Positions 1-4,231 of a stretch of 5,549 bases of DNA are shown in pieces. Source of the stretch: Candidatus Wallbacteria bacterium. GTDB lineage: Bacteria > Muiribacteriota > UBA6191 > JACPRK01. A program made the position numbers and the translations under genes. The notes below the pieces were generated by a model. That model saw only the letters and a program-made list of their open reading frames with translations. It was not told the DNA's origin and made no database searches. The stretch is taken from NCBI GenBank assembly GCA_016199905.1, contig JACQFU010000217.1:1-5549 (forward strand), given 5' to 3'. Each line of letters opens with the position of its first letter. Positions within the stretch are counted from its first letter, which is position 1.

Positions 1-434
1 GCGATCCACGGGTCGAAGTAGACGAGCATCTCCTGGAGCCCGAGGAAGTACCACGGCGCCTTCGACGGGTTCGGCGTCAGGTTGCCGTTGGCGGGGTCCT
101 CGAGGGGCGCCATGAGGCCGAGCGACCAGACCATGAGGAAGGCCATCGTCAAGATCGAGCAGAGGAACTCGGTCCGGAGCAGCCACGGCCAGACGTGGAT
201 ACGGATCGGGAACGCCTTCTCGTCCTCGGGGTAGAAGATGTCGCGCTTCGGGTCGCCCGTGTCGCGCTTGAGCTTGTCGTTCCCGAGCGCCATCTTGAAC
301 GACCACCACGTGAAGAACCCGACGGTCCCCATCATGAGCAAGATGGGAAGGTTGTCGGGCTTGCGGACGATGTCCCAGAGGGGCTGGAGCCCCCAGGCCG
401 CGAGCGGCGTCGTCATTGCAGCGAGGTCGATCAT
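1..434 (-). CDS. Cytochrome bc complex, cytochrome b C-terminal/cytochrome c-type subunit (partial, runs off left edge)
   Basis: This is the N-terminal 144 codons of the subunit carrying the C-terminal half of cytochrome b (PetD/QcrC-like). It helps form the quinol-oxidising site of the inner-membrane bc complex. The start ATG (434-432) lies in an ATGA overlap with the TGA of the frameshifted upstream ORF and one base after the ancestral TAA of cytochrome b, so translation is probably coupled; I see no separate Shine-Dalgarno. Residues about 29-47 form a hydrophobic segment, followed by a charged loop (KLKRDTGDPKRDIFYPEDEK). A second membrane helix (TEFLCSILTMAFLMVWSLG) and the conserved PNPSKAPWYFLGLQEMLVYF block come next. 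The position of the classical Qo PEWY motif reads APWY, which I recall as usual for this branch. The 3' part, including any heme c CxxCH motif, is outside the window. Family assignment is firm; the presence of a cytochrome c domain is inferred. Confidence 0.9.
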   Translation of the reverse strand, partial: MIDLAAMTTPLAAWGLQPLWDIVRKPDNLPILLMMGTVGFFTWWSFKMALGNDKLKRDTGDPKRDIFYPEDEKAFPIRIHVWPWLLRTEFLCSILTMAFLMVWSLGLMAPLEDPANGNLTPNPSKAPWYFLGLQEMLVYFDPWI

Positions 435-970
435 GTTAGAGGGGCCCAGAAATGCCGCCGTCCTTGCGGACGCGCCAGAAGTGGATGGCCATGAGGATCG
501 ACGCGATGAACGGGATCGCGATGCAGTGCCAGATGTACGACCCAGTTGAACTCCCGCGGCGGTTTGTAGGAACCGGTCATGAAGACCCGGTACATGTGCA
601 GCCAGACGCTGATCACCATCGCGTGGGCTGCCCAGCGGTGCATGTTGCGCAGCAGCATGCCGAAGGGAACGTCGAACTCCAGGTACTTGATGTCGGCGTA
701 GGCGGCTTCCTTGACCGGATGGTAGTAGAACATCAGCAGTGTCCCGGTGACCGTGAGCACCAGGAACAGGAAGAACGTGATGCCTCCCATGCACCAGGTG
801 TGCTTCAGGTAGAGGCCGAACCTGGGAATGCGCACGGGATGAAGGTGCATGAACACGTTGCTCATGACCTTCAGGACGCGGGTGCGCGGAGTGTCCTCGA
901 TGTCGTGGCGCATCACCGAGCGGTAGAGCTGGCTCGTGGTGACTTCCTTCTTCAGGGCTTCGACGTCCAT
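431..970 (-). CDS. Cytochrome b, N-terminal heme domain; internally deleted and frameshifted (likely non-functional as read)
   Basis: This is the PetB/QcrB-type cytochrome b of the bc complex. Residues 1-145 match the family well: a cytosolic N-terminus, helix A (GGITFFLFLVLTVTGTLLMF, residues 62-81) and helix B with the first heme-ligand pair H111 and H125, 13 residues apart (MHRW...WLHMYRVF). The conserved KPPREFNWVV follows at 136-145. A normal protein continues with helix C, the Qo region and helix D. Here the frame instead runs into 34 residues unlike the family (from HLALHRDP) and stops at TGA 431-433. The true C-terminus is present in another frame (436-537). A GAGGAAGGA ribosome site (988-980) sits 9 bases before the ATG. 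The start is 31 bases after the Rieske stop, in the same operon. The visible ORF of 179 aa compares with about 220 aa for intact relatives such as Bacillus QcrB. The cause could be a real deletion or an assembly collapse. Confidence 0.85.
   Translation of the reverse strand: MDVEALKKEVTTSQLYRSVMRHDIEDTPRTRVLKVMSNVFMHLHPVRIPRFGLYLKHTWCMGGITFFLFLVLTVTGTLLMFYYHPVKEAAYADIKYLEFDVPFGMLLRNMHRWAAHAMVISVWLHMYRVFMTGSYKPPREFNWVVHLALHRDPVHRVDPHGHPLLARPQGRRHFWAPLT
436..537 (-). pseudogene. Displaced C-terminal fragment of cytochrome b (helix D), out of frame with its N-terminal part
   Basis: Reading from 537 in the frame one base off the cytochrome b ORF gives 33 codons starting YIWHCIAIPFIAS and ending VRKDGGISGPL, then TAA at 438-436. 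This is the standard end of PetB/QcrB proteins; Bacillus QcrB ends in RKQGISGPL, from memory. It holds the second heme-ligand pair, His codons at 528-526 and 483-481, with the typical 14-residue spacing. It therefore belongs to the same gene as the ORF starting at 970. Between FNWVV and YIWHC about 70 residues are missing, and the missing length is not a multiple of three. The restored TAA sits one base before the ATG of the next gene (TAACATG), which is a natural operon junction and supports this as the original end. Confidence 0.85.
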
Positions 971-979
971 GCGGAGATA

Positions 980-988
980 TCCTTCCTC
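980..988 (-). promoter_or_regulatory. Ribosome binding site of cytochrome b
   Basis: On the minus strand GAGGAAGGA lies 9 bases upstream of the ATG at 970-968, in the 31-base gap after the Rieske stop. It is a strong Shine-Dalgarno and fixes the cytochrome b start. Confidence 0.6.
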
Positions 989-1001
989 TTCGCAGCCGGG
1001 G

Positions 1002-1595
1002 TCAGGCCTTCAGCAGGGAGCCGGGCTTTTCCCAATCGCCCTTCTCCTGGCGGAACGCGATGCTCTTGTCCACTTGGATCTGACCGTCCTCCGCGAGCGT
1101 GATCTTGACCCGCTCCAGGGGTCGCGGCGCCGGTCCTTCGTAGTTGATGCCTTCCTTGGTGAATCCGCTGCCGTGGCACGGACACTTGAACTTGTTCTCG
1201 GCTTCCTTCCAGACCGGCGTGCAGCCCAGGTGGGTGCACTTGGCCAGCAGAGCGTAGAAACCATCGGGCTCCCGCACGATCCAGACGCGCTGGGACTTCT
1301 GGAAGTTGGTGTTCACCGTGCCCACGGTGAACTCCGATGGATACCCGGCCTTGAACACATTGGAGGGCTCGAAGAGAACGCGCGGGAAGAAGAACCGGAC
1401 CAGTGCCAGCCCGTAGATGCCCACGAACAAGACGATGGACGACCAGCCGATCGTCGCCATCGTTTCGCGGCGGCGCTGCAGTTCCCCCAGGTACGCCTCG
1501 AGAGTCTCCAGAATACCGCCGCCCCCCGGAGTTGCGAGCGTGGACTGCGCCACGGTTTGAACCGTACCCGTCGCCGCGGATGCCTCGTCTGCCAT
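1002..1595 (-). CDS. Rieske iron-sulfur protein of the cytochrome bc complex
   Basis: This 197-residue Rieske [2Fe-2S] subunit accepts the first electron from quinol at the Qo site and passes it to cytochrome c. An Ala/Thr/Gly-rich N-terminus is followed by a basic stretch (QRRRE, 40-44) and one membrane anchor (about 46-70, IGWSSIVLFVGIYGLALV). The soluble cluster domain then carries CTHLGC (120-125) and CPCHGSGF (138-145). The ligands are C120, H122, C138 and H141, and the stabilising disulfide is C125-C140. The GPAPRPL proline loop (154-160) is also present. All key residues are intact and the length is normal. The start ATG (1595-1593) has GAGGAG 11 bases upstream (1612-1607). It is the first gene of the operon with cytochrome b 31 bases downstream. 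The RRR before the anchor may act as a Tat signal, as is common for Rieske proteins, but a full Tat motif is not clear. Confidence 0.96.
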   Translation of the reverse strand: MADEASAATGTVQTVAQSTLATPGGGGILETLEAYLGELQRRRETMATIGWSSIVLFVGIYGLALVRFFFPRVLFEPSNVFKAGYPSEFTVGTVNTNFQKSQRVWIVREPDGFYALLAKCTHLGCTPVWKEAENKFKCPCHGSGFTKEGINYEGPAPRPLERVKITLAEDGQIQVDKSIAFRQEKGDWEKPGSLLKA

Positions 1596-1653
1596 CTGCG
1601 ATCAGTCTCCTCGAAATTGGATGCCCGCCCCCCCATCGTCCCGAACGCCACGA

Positions 1654-1682
1654 AGCTTACGCAGAGGTATGGGTCGAGTCAA
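1654..1682 (-). promoter_or_regulatory. Candidate sigma70-type promoter for the bc operon
   Basis: On the minus strand TTGACT (1682-1677, 5 of 6 to TTGACA) is followed after exactly 17 bases by TAAGCT (1659-1654, 3 of 6 to TATAAT). Transcription would start near 1647, about 50 bases before the Rieske ATG. The -10 box is weak, which would fit an activated promoter; the CRP-like palindrome at 1692-1707 lies just upstream of the -35. Confidence 0.35.
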
Positions 1683-1691
1683 CAGAAAATT

Positions 1692-1707
1692 GGTGAACGA
1701 GGTCACC
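1692..1707. promoter_or_regulatory. CRP/FNR-family-like palindrome GGTGA-N6-TCACC
   Basis: The two 5-base arms (1692-1696 and 1703-1707) are perfect reverse complements around six bases. They match the CRP consensus TGTGA-N6-TCACA in 8 of 10 positions. The centre (1699.5) lies about 52 bases upstream of the start predicted from the weak Rieske promoter, and about 86 upstream of that predicted for the phospholipase promoter. It sits in the divergent gap, not in coding sequence. A similar palindrome occurs at 3617-3632. Regulator identity is inferred only from the motif. Confidence 0.35.
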
Positions 1708-1750
1708 GGCCAACAACTCGATTCGGGCAGGCCGACGTTTCGACTAGGGC

Positions 1751-1779
1751 TTGCCTGGGAGGCCTGACTAGAGTAGAAT
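1751..1779 (+). promoter_or_regulatory. Candidate sigma70-type promoter for the phospholipase C-like gene
   Basis: TTGCCT (1751-1756, 4 of 6) and TAGAAT (1774-1779, 5 of 6) are separated by the optimal 17 bases. The predicted start near 1786 leaves an untranslated leader of about 33 bases before the ATG at 1819. The spacer contains the small inverted repeat GCCT-GGG-AGGC (1753-1763), and the hexamer GACTAG is repeated 24 bases apart (1742-1747 and 1766-1771). Both are short and may be chance. Confidence 0.5.
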
Positions 1780-1805
1780 TCAGTCCCTACCGGTCACGTT
1801 TTTCC

Positions 1806-1810
1806 AGGAG
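1806..1810 (+). promoter_or_regulatory. Ribosome binding site of the phospholipase C-like gene
   Basis: AGGAG lies 8 bases before the ATG at 1819, an ideal spacing. It fixes the start right before a clear signal peptide. Confidence 0.7.
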
Positions 1811-1818
1811 TTTTCCCC

Positions 1819-2358
1819 ATGCTGCGACGACTCTGTATCCTGCTTCCCCTGTCTGTGCTGGCGCTGTCTCTGATGCCGGGGGCGGCCCTGGGCTGGGGCC
1901 AACCGGATCATGCCGTGCTGGGTCTTCACGTCGTCGAGCAGTTCGGCAGCGTGCTGCCCGCCTTCTGCACGGCACCCGATACGCGCAACACGTTCATCAT
2001 GGCGAACTACTCGCCGGACTACTTCGTTCTGCAAGGCCCTCACTACGTACACCTGGACCGTAACTTCCCCATCTTCATGATCGCCCACGCCCAGGACAGC
2101 AGGGCGCTGGCCTACGCCTACGGCTGGGGCGCCCACCAGGAGGAAGACGAGGTCGGCCACGGCCGCTACATCATCGAAAAGGGTCTGCCGCACCTCTACA
2201 AGGAAATCGTGATGGGCACGAGGCTGATGTACCAGGGCAACGACACCGAACGAAAGATGGTCCGAAGCTGCAGCTCGGTCTGGGACGCCCGCCTCATCAA
2301 CCTGGCCTCCAAGGACTACGTCGCCAAGTATCGCGACCTCAACTCCAGCTGCCGCTAG
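1819..2358 (+). CDS. Secreted zinc-dependent phospholipase C/P1-nuclease-like protein, N-terminal part (ends at an in-frame TAG)
   Basis: The product resembles the zinc-dependent phospholipase C family, which hydrolyses phospholipid head groups outside the cytoplasm. A Sec signal peptide (residues 1-25, LLPLSVLALSLM core, ending GAALG) would be cut just before W26. An N-terminal Trp is a zinc ligand in mature Bacillus cereus PLC. Other candidate ligands fit the family order: H31, D67 (SPDYF), H75 or H78, the H106-x3-D110-x3-H114 motif (AHQEEDEVGH) and H125-x3-E129. All predicted metal ligands lie in this part. The ORF stops at TAG 2356-2358 after 179 residues, but the same frame stays open to 3030, so this is probably one 403-residue gene with a nonsense codon. 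Whether the short product folds is unknown. P1/S1 nucleases share the same fold and metal pattern, so the substrate is not certain. Confidence 0.75.
   Translation: MLRRLCILLPLSVLALSLMPGAALGWGQPDHAVLGLHVVEQFGSVLPAFCTAPDTRNTFIMANYSPDYFVLQGPHYVHLDRNFPIFMIAHAQDSRALAYAYGWGAHQEEDEVGHGRYIIEKGLPHLYKEIVMGTRLMYQGNDTERKMVRSCSSVWDARLINLASKDYVAKYRDLNSSCR
2356..2358 (+). other. In-frame TAG splitting the phospholipase C-like gene
   Basis: The codon lies between SSCR and ISEMEANTVGYAF. Coding in the same frame continues for 224 codons to a second TAG at 3028-3030. One base change from CAG (Gln) or TGG (Trp) would create it. No Shine-Dalgarno precedes the next ATG (2368), which argues against a separate downstream gene. 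A nonsense mutation, sequencing error or readthrough are all possible. Confidence 0.7.
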
Positions 2359-2367
2359 ATTTCCGAG

Positions 2368-3030
2368 ATGGAGGCGAACACGGTCGGTTATGCGTTCGCG
2401 GCCTATCTGGCCGGCCTCAAGGCCGTCCAGTGCGCTATGTGGTACGGCCGCATCAAGTGGAAGTCGGACCTGTTCCCGCGCAGCGAGTGGAGCGGGTTCC
2501 AGAACGAAGCGGCCGAACAGTGCCGCAAGTGGTGCGTCAATCCGATGTCGTTCTCCAACGTCAGCGACGACGGTCAGCGCAAGCAGCTGTTCCAGAAAGC
2601 TTTTGCCGAGGGCGACGAGGCAGTCCCGCTGGCCACGCCGATGGTCAAGGTCGACGCGACGCAGACCAAGGTCCGTATCCGTCAGGCCGTGCAGGCGCTC
2701 ACCGGAGGCACCGCGAAGACCAACGTGCGCCGCGAGCCCGCCATGGGGGGCCACCCCCTGATGCAAAACCCCGAGTTCTTCGCGGTCTGCGACGGCCTGC
2801 TCGACAGCAAGTCCGTGCAGCTTGCGGAACAAGCCTCCGGCGACACTCGTCAGATCGACGTCGATATCAAAGAAGACAAGCAGCTCCTGAAAGACTTCCG
2901 GACGGCCGTCGAAGCACCGGCAGGCCGGCAGGGCGTCTGGCCGGCTTTTGCCGCGCAGCAGCAAGAAATCCGGGACTTGCTCAAGCAGATCGCCAAGGAA
3001 GCCGTCGAGCGGACCGGCGGCAACAAGTAG
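2368..3030 (+). CDS. C-terminal part of the phospholipase C-like protein, separated by an in-frame stop (same frame as 1819-2358)
   Basis: This 220-residue reading frame begins at an ATG nine bases after the TAG, in the same frame as the upstream ORF, and lacks its own signal peptide. It probably continues the phospholipase C-like protein; the bases before the ATG (ATTTCCGAG) also read as coding. Residues 1-30 (MEANTVGYAFAAYLAGLKAV) look like a helix packing on the enzyme core. The rest is hydrophilic, with four Cys in the first 60 residues (possible disulfides in a periplasmic protein) and a charged helical C-terminus (LLKQIAKEAVERTGGNK). I recognise no separate domain here. If translated at all it would need reinitiation or readthrough, and a reinitiated product would remain cytoplasmic. 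It ends 18 bases before the convergent stop at 3049, with no clear terminator hairpin between. Confidence 0.6.
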   Translation: MEANTVGYAFAAYLAGLKAVQCAMWYGRIKWKSDLFPRSEWSGFQNEAAEQCRKWCVNPMSFSNVSDDGQRKQLFQKAFAEGDEAVPLATPMVKVDATQTKVRIRQAVQALTGGTAKTNVRREPAMGGHPLMQNPEFFAVCDGLLDSKSVQLAEQASGDTRQIDVDIKEDKQLLKDFRTAVEAPAGRQGVWPAFAAQQQEIRDLLKQIAKEAVERTGGNK

Positions 3031-3048
3031 TTCGAGGCTGGCGACGCC

Positions 3049-3540
3049 TTACCAGACGTACGGAACGAAGCCTCCGTTGCGCTTCAGCAAGCGCTTCACG
3101 TGCTGGCCGAAGTACTTGCGGTAGGGCAGCGGCTTGACCTCCTCGGCGATCTCGTAGTGCTCGCCCTTGGGCTTCGAGAGATCGATGACGAACGGCTTGG
3201 CGCCCTCGTAGCCGTGGACCTTGTCGTGGACGTGAATGGCGATGGTCTTGGCGTCCGGCGGAATGGCCACATCGGTCATCCAGCTCTCGTAGGTGGCCGC
3301 AGTCGTTCGAGGCCTGGACATGCTGACCGTCTTGAGGCGCTCCCCGCGGTCCGTGGTGACGTTCCAGCCGTCGATCCCGTAGCGCTCGCCCTTCCCCTCG
3401 TGCAATAGGACCATCAAGAGGTCCCAGCTCTTCCGAGTCTTGATCAGCCGCACCTTTTCGACCTGCCCGGCCCCCGCTTCGGACACGGATGGAACCACGA
3501 GGGCTGCCGCCAGCGCCGCCACCTGAATCAGCCTCTTCAC
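3049..3540 (-). CDS. Small secreted protein of unknown family
   Basis: This 163-residue protein has a good Sec signal peptide (MKRLIQVAALAAALVVPSVS, cleavage near SEA-GAG at about 22-23), so it should be exported to the periplasm. The mature part alternates polar and hydrophobic residues (VEKVRLIKTRKSWDLLMVLL; KTIAIHVHDKVHGYEG; KPFVIDLSKPKGEHYEI), which suggests a beta-sandwich. The C-terminus is basic and aromatic (YRKYFGQHVKRLLKRNGGF, then VPYVW). It has no Cys, no membrane segment after the signal and no motif I can assign; HVHDKVH could bind metal but this is speculation. The start is GTG (3540-3538), chosen because it begins the signal peptide. GAGGG is only one base upstream, too close for a normal ribosome site, and a better site serves a small ORF just ahead (3552-3578). 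It converges with the phospholipase C-like gene and diverges from the polyferredoxin. Confidence 0.75.
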   Translation of the reverse strand: MKRLIQVAALAAALVVPSVSEAGAGQVEKVRLIKTRKSWDLLMVLLHEGKGERYGIDGWNVTTDRGERLKTVSMSRPRTTAATYESWMTDVAIPPDAKTIAIHVHDKVHGYEGAKPFVIDLSKPKGEHYEIAEEVKPLPYRKYFGQHVKRLLKRNGGFVPYVW

Positions 3541-3551
3541 GCCCTCGATCG

Positions 3552-3578
3552 TTAACGCGTCCCGGGCGCGCTCGCCAT
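3552..3578 (-). CDS. Possible eight-codon leader ORF ahead of the secreted protein
   Basis: On the minus strand ATG (3578-3576) is preceded by AGGAG (3588-3584) at 5-base spacing, the best ribosome site in this gap. It encodes MASAPGTR and then TAA. Its stop ends 11 bases before the GTG of the 163-residue protein, so ribosomes could reinitiate there. It lies 38 bases upstream of the GTG, out of frame; a single indel could make it the true start with an extended signal peptide. It may also be chance. Confidence 0.25.
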   Translation of the reverse strand: MASAPGTR

Positions 3579-3588
3579 TTCCGCTCCT

Positions 3589-3617
3589 TTGCCAGCCACT
3601 GGACCGTGTGATATCTT
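3589..3617 (+). promoter_or_regulatory. Candidate sigma70-type promoter for the polyferredoxin gene
   Basis: TTGCCA (3589-3594, 5 of 6) and TATCTT (3612-3617, 4 of 6) are spaced by 17 bases. The predicted start near 3624 gives a leader of about 37 bases before the ATG at 3661. The start would fall inside the CRP-like palindrome at 3617-3632, so a bound regulator would be expected to block initiation. Confidence 0.5.
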
Positions 3618-3632
3618 GTGATTCGCATCACC
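3617..3632. promoter_or_regulatory. CRP/FNR-family-like operator TGTGA-N6-TCACC
   Basis: TGTGA (3617-3621), six bases, then TCACC (3628-3632) matches the CRP consensus TGTGA-N6-TCACA in 9 of 10 positions. The core GTGAT-TCGC-ATCAC is a perfect inverted repeat. A further TGTGAT half-site lies one helical turn upstream (3607-3612). The site overlaps the predicted start of the ferredoxin promoter, a repressing position. It could also serve the divergent secreted-protein gene, for which I see no clear promoter. Confidence 0.45.
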
Positions 3633-3653
3633 GGCGCTGGCCGCCGGGCAGAG

Positions 3654-3658
3654 AGGAG
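3654..3658 (+). promoter_or_regulatory. Ribosome binding site of the polyferredoxin
   Basis: AGGAG within GAGAGGAGAC sits two bases before the ATG at 3661. The sequence is strong but the spacing is short. No other ATG is near, and residue 9 already belongs to the first cluster motif, so the start is secure. Confidence 0.55.
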
Positions 3659-3660
3659 AC

Positions 3661-4230
3661 ATGGCCTACTTCATCAGAGACACCTGCATCGGTTGCACCG
3701 TCTGCGCGCAGAAGTGTCCCGTCGCATGCATCTCGGGCGAGAAGAAGGACCTCCACATCATCGATCCGGGGATCTGCATCGATTGCGGCGTCTGCTCCCT
3801 CTACTGCCCCGTGAGCTGCATCGAAGACGGCGAGGCCGTCCTCATCAAGGGTCTGAAGCACAAGGAGATCCCCAAGGCCGTGGTGGTCGAAGAGGCCTGC
3901 ACAGGCTGTGAGGTCTGCATCCCGATCTGCCCCTTCGACTGCATCGAGCTCACCGAGCCGAAGATCCCGGGCGTCCCGACCAGCCGCATCGTCGCCGTCA
4001 ACGAGAGCACTTGCGTGGGCTGCAAACTCTGCGAGCAGGTCTGCATCAAGGAAGCCATCATCATCCCCAAGGTGAAAATCCCGCTCAGCGCCGAGGAGCA
4101 CGCCAAGCTGCTGGTACAGGCAAAGAAGACGCCGCCCAAGCCAAAGCCCGCGCCCCCCGCGCCCCCCGCGCCGCCGTCACCGGCTGCAGCCCCGCCGTCG
4201 ACCCCGCCGCAGGCAGCGCCCGGGGCTTAG
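3661..4230 (+). CDS. Polyferredoxin with four [4Fe-4S] cluster motifs and a Pro/Ala-rich tail
   Basis: This 189-residue electron-transfer protein is built from two fused bacterial 2[4Fe-4S] ferredoxin domains. Four C-x2-C-x2-C-x3-C motifs are complete: C9-C19 (CIGCTVCAQKCP), C39-C49 (CIDCGVCSLYCP), C80-C90 (CTGCEVCIPICP) and C118-C128 (CVGCKLCEQVCI). In a 2[4Fe-4S] fold the fourth Cys of each motif completes the partner cluster, so four clusters are expected. Extra Cys follow motifs 1-3 (C23, C53, C94), while motif 4 has Ile for the usual Pro and lacks the extra Cys. A linker (about 55-76) joins the halves. From residue 155 the tail is KTPPKPKPAPPAPPAPP and similar, low complexity and probably disordered. 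There is no signal peptide or membrane helix, so it is cytoplasmic. Its stop is one base from that of the convergent FixC-like flavoprotein, a likely redox partner by inference. It might instead serve another oxidoreductase. Confidence 0.92.
   Translation: MAYFIRDTCIGCTVCAQKCPVACISGEKKDLHIIDPGICIDCGVCSLYCPVSCIEDGEAVLIKGLKHKEIPKAVVVEEACTGCEVCIPICPFDCIELTEPKIPGVPTSRIVAVNESTCVGCKLCEQVCIKEAIIIPKVKIPLSAEEHAKLLVQAKKTPPKPKPAPPAPPAPPSPAAAPPSTPPQAAPGA
4150..4176 (+). repeat. Three 9-base tandem units coding Ala-Pro-Pro
   Basis: GCGCCCCCC occurs twice (4150-4158 and 4159-4167), followed by GCGCCGCCG (4168-4176), which differs at two bases. The units are in codon register and encode APPAPPAPP (residues 164-172) in the ferredoxin tail. 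They look like slippage-prone codon repeats, so tail length may vary among strains. Confidence 0.75.
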
Positions 4231-4231
4231 T

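Noticed and set aside
1742..1771. GACTAG direct repeat and GCCT-GGG-AGGC hairpin near the phospholipase promoter as an operator
   Set aside because: Both are very short, and such repeats are expected by chance in this much sequence.
936..2063. A 375-codon plus-strand frame across the Rieske gene and the divergent gap
   Set aside because: It lies antisense to an unmistakable Rieske protein and runs through both promoters. Its Arg/Pro/Ser-rich translation is shadow-like.
2356..2358. TAG read as pyrrolysine
   Set aside because: The protein is not a known pyrrolysine-containing type, no pyl gene is in the window, and other genes here also end in TAG (3028-3030, 4228-4230, 4234-4232). A point mutation or error is simpler, so I left it only as a test.
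1780..2964. A 394-codon open frame on the minus strand opposite the phospholipase C-like gene
   Set aside because: It is antisense to a frame with a signal peptide, a ribosome site and ordered zinc ligands. Its composition (rich in Leu, Val, Asp, Arg, His) is typical of a shadow in GC-rich DNA, and it resembles no family.
3031..3048. Terminator between the convergent genes
   Set aside because: The 18-base gap has only a three-base GGC/GCC pairing and no T-run, which is too weak to call.
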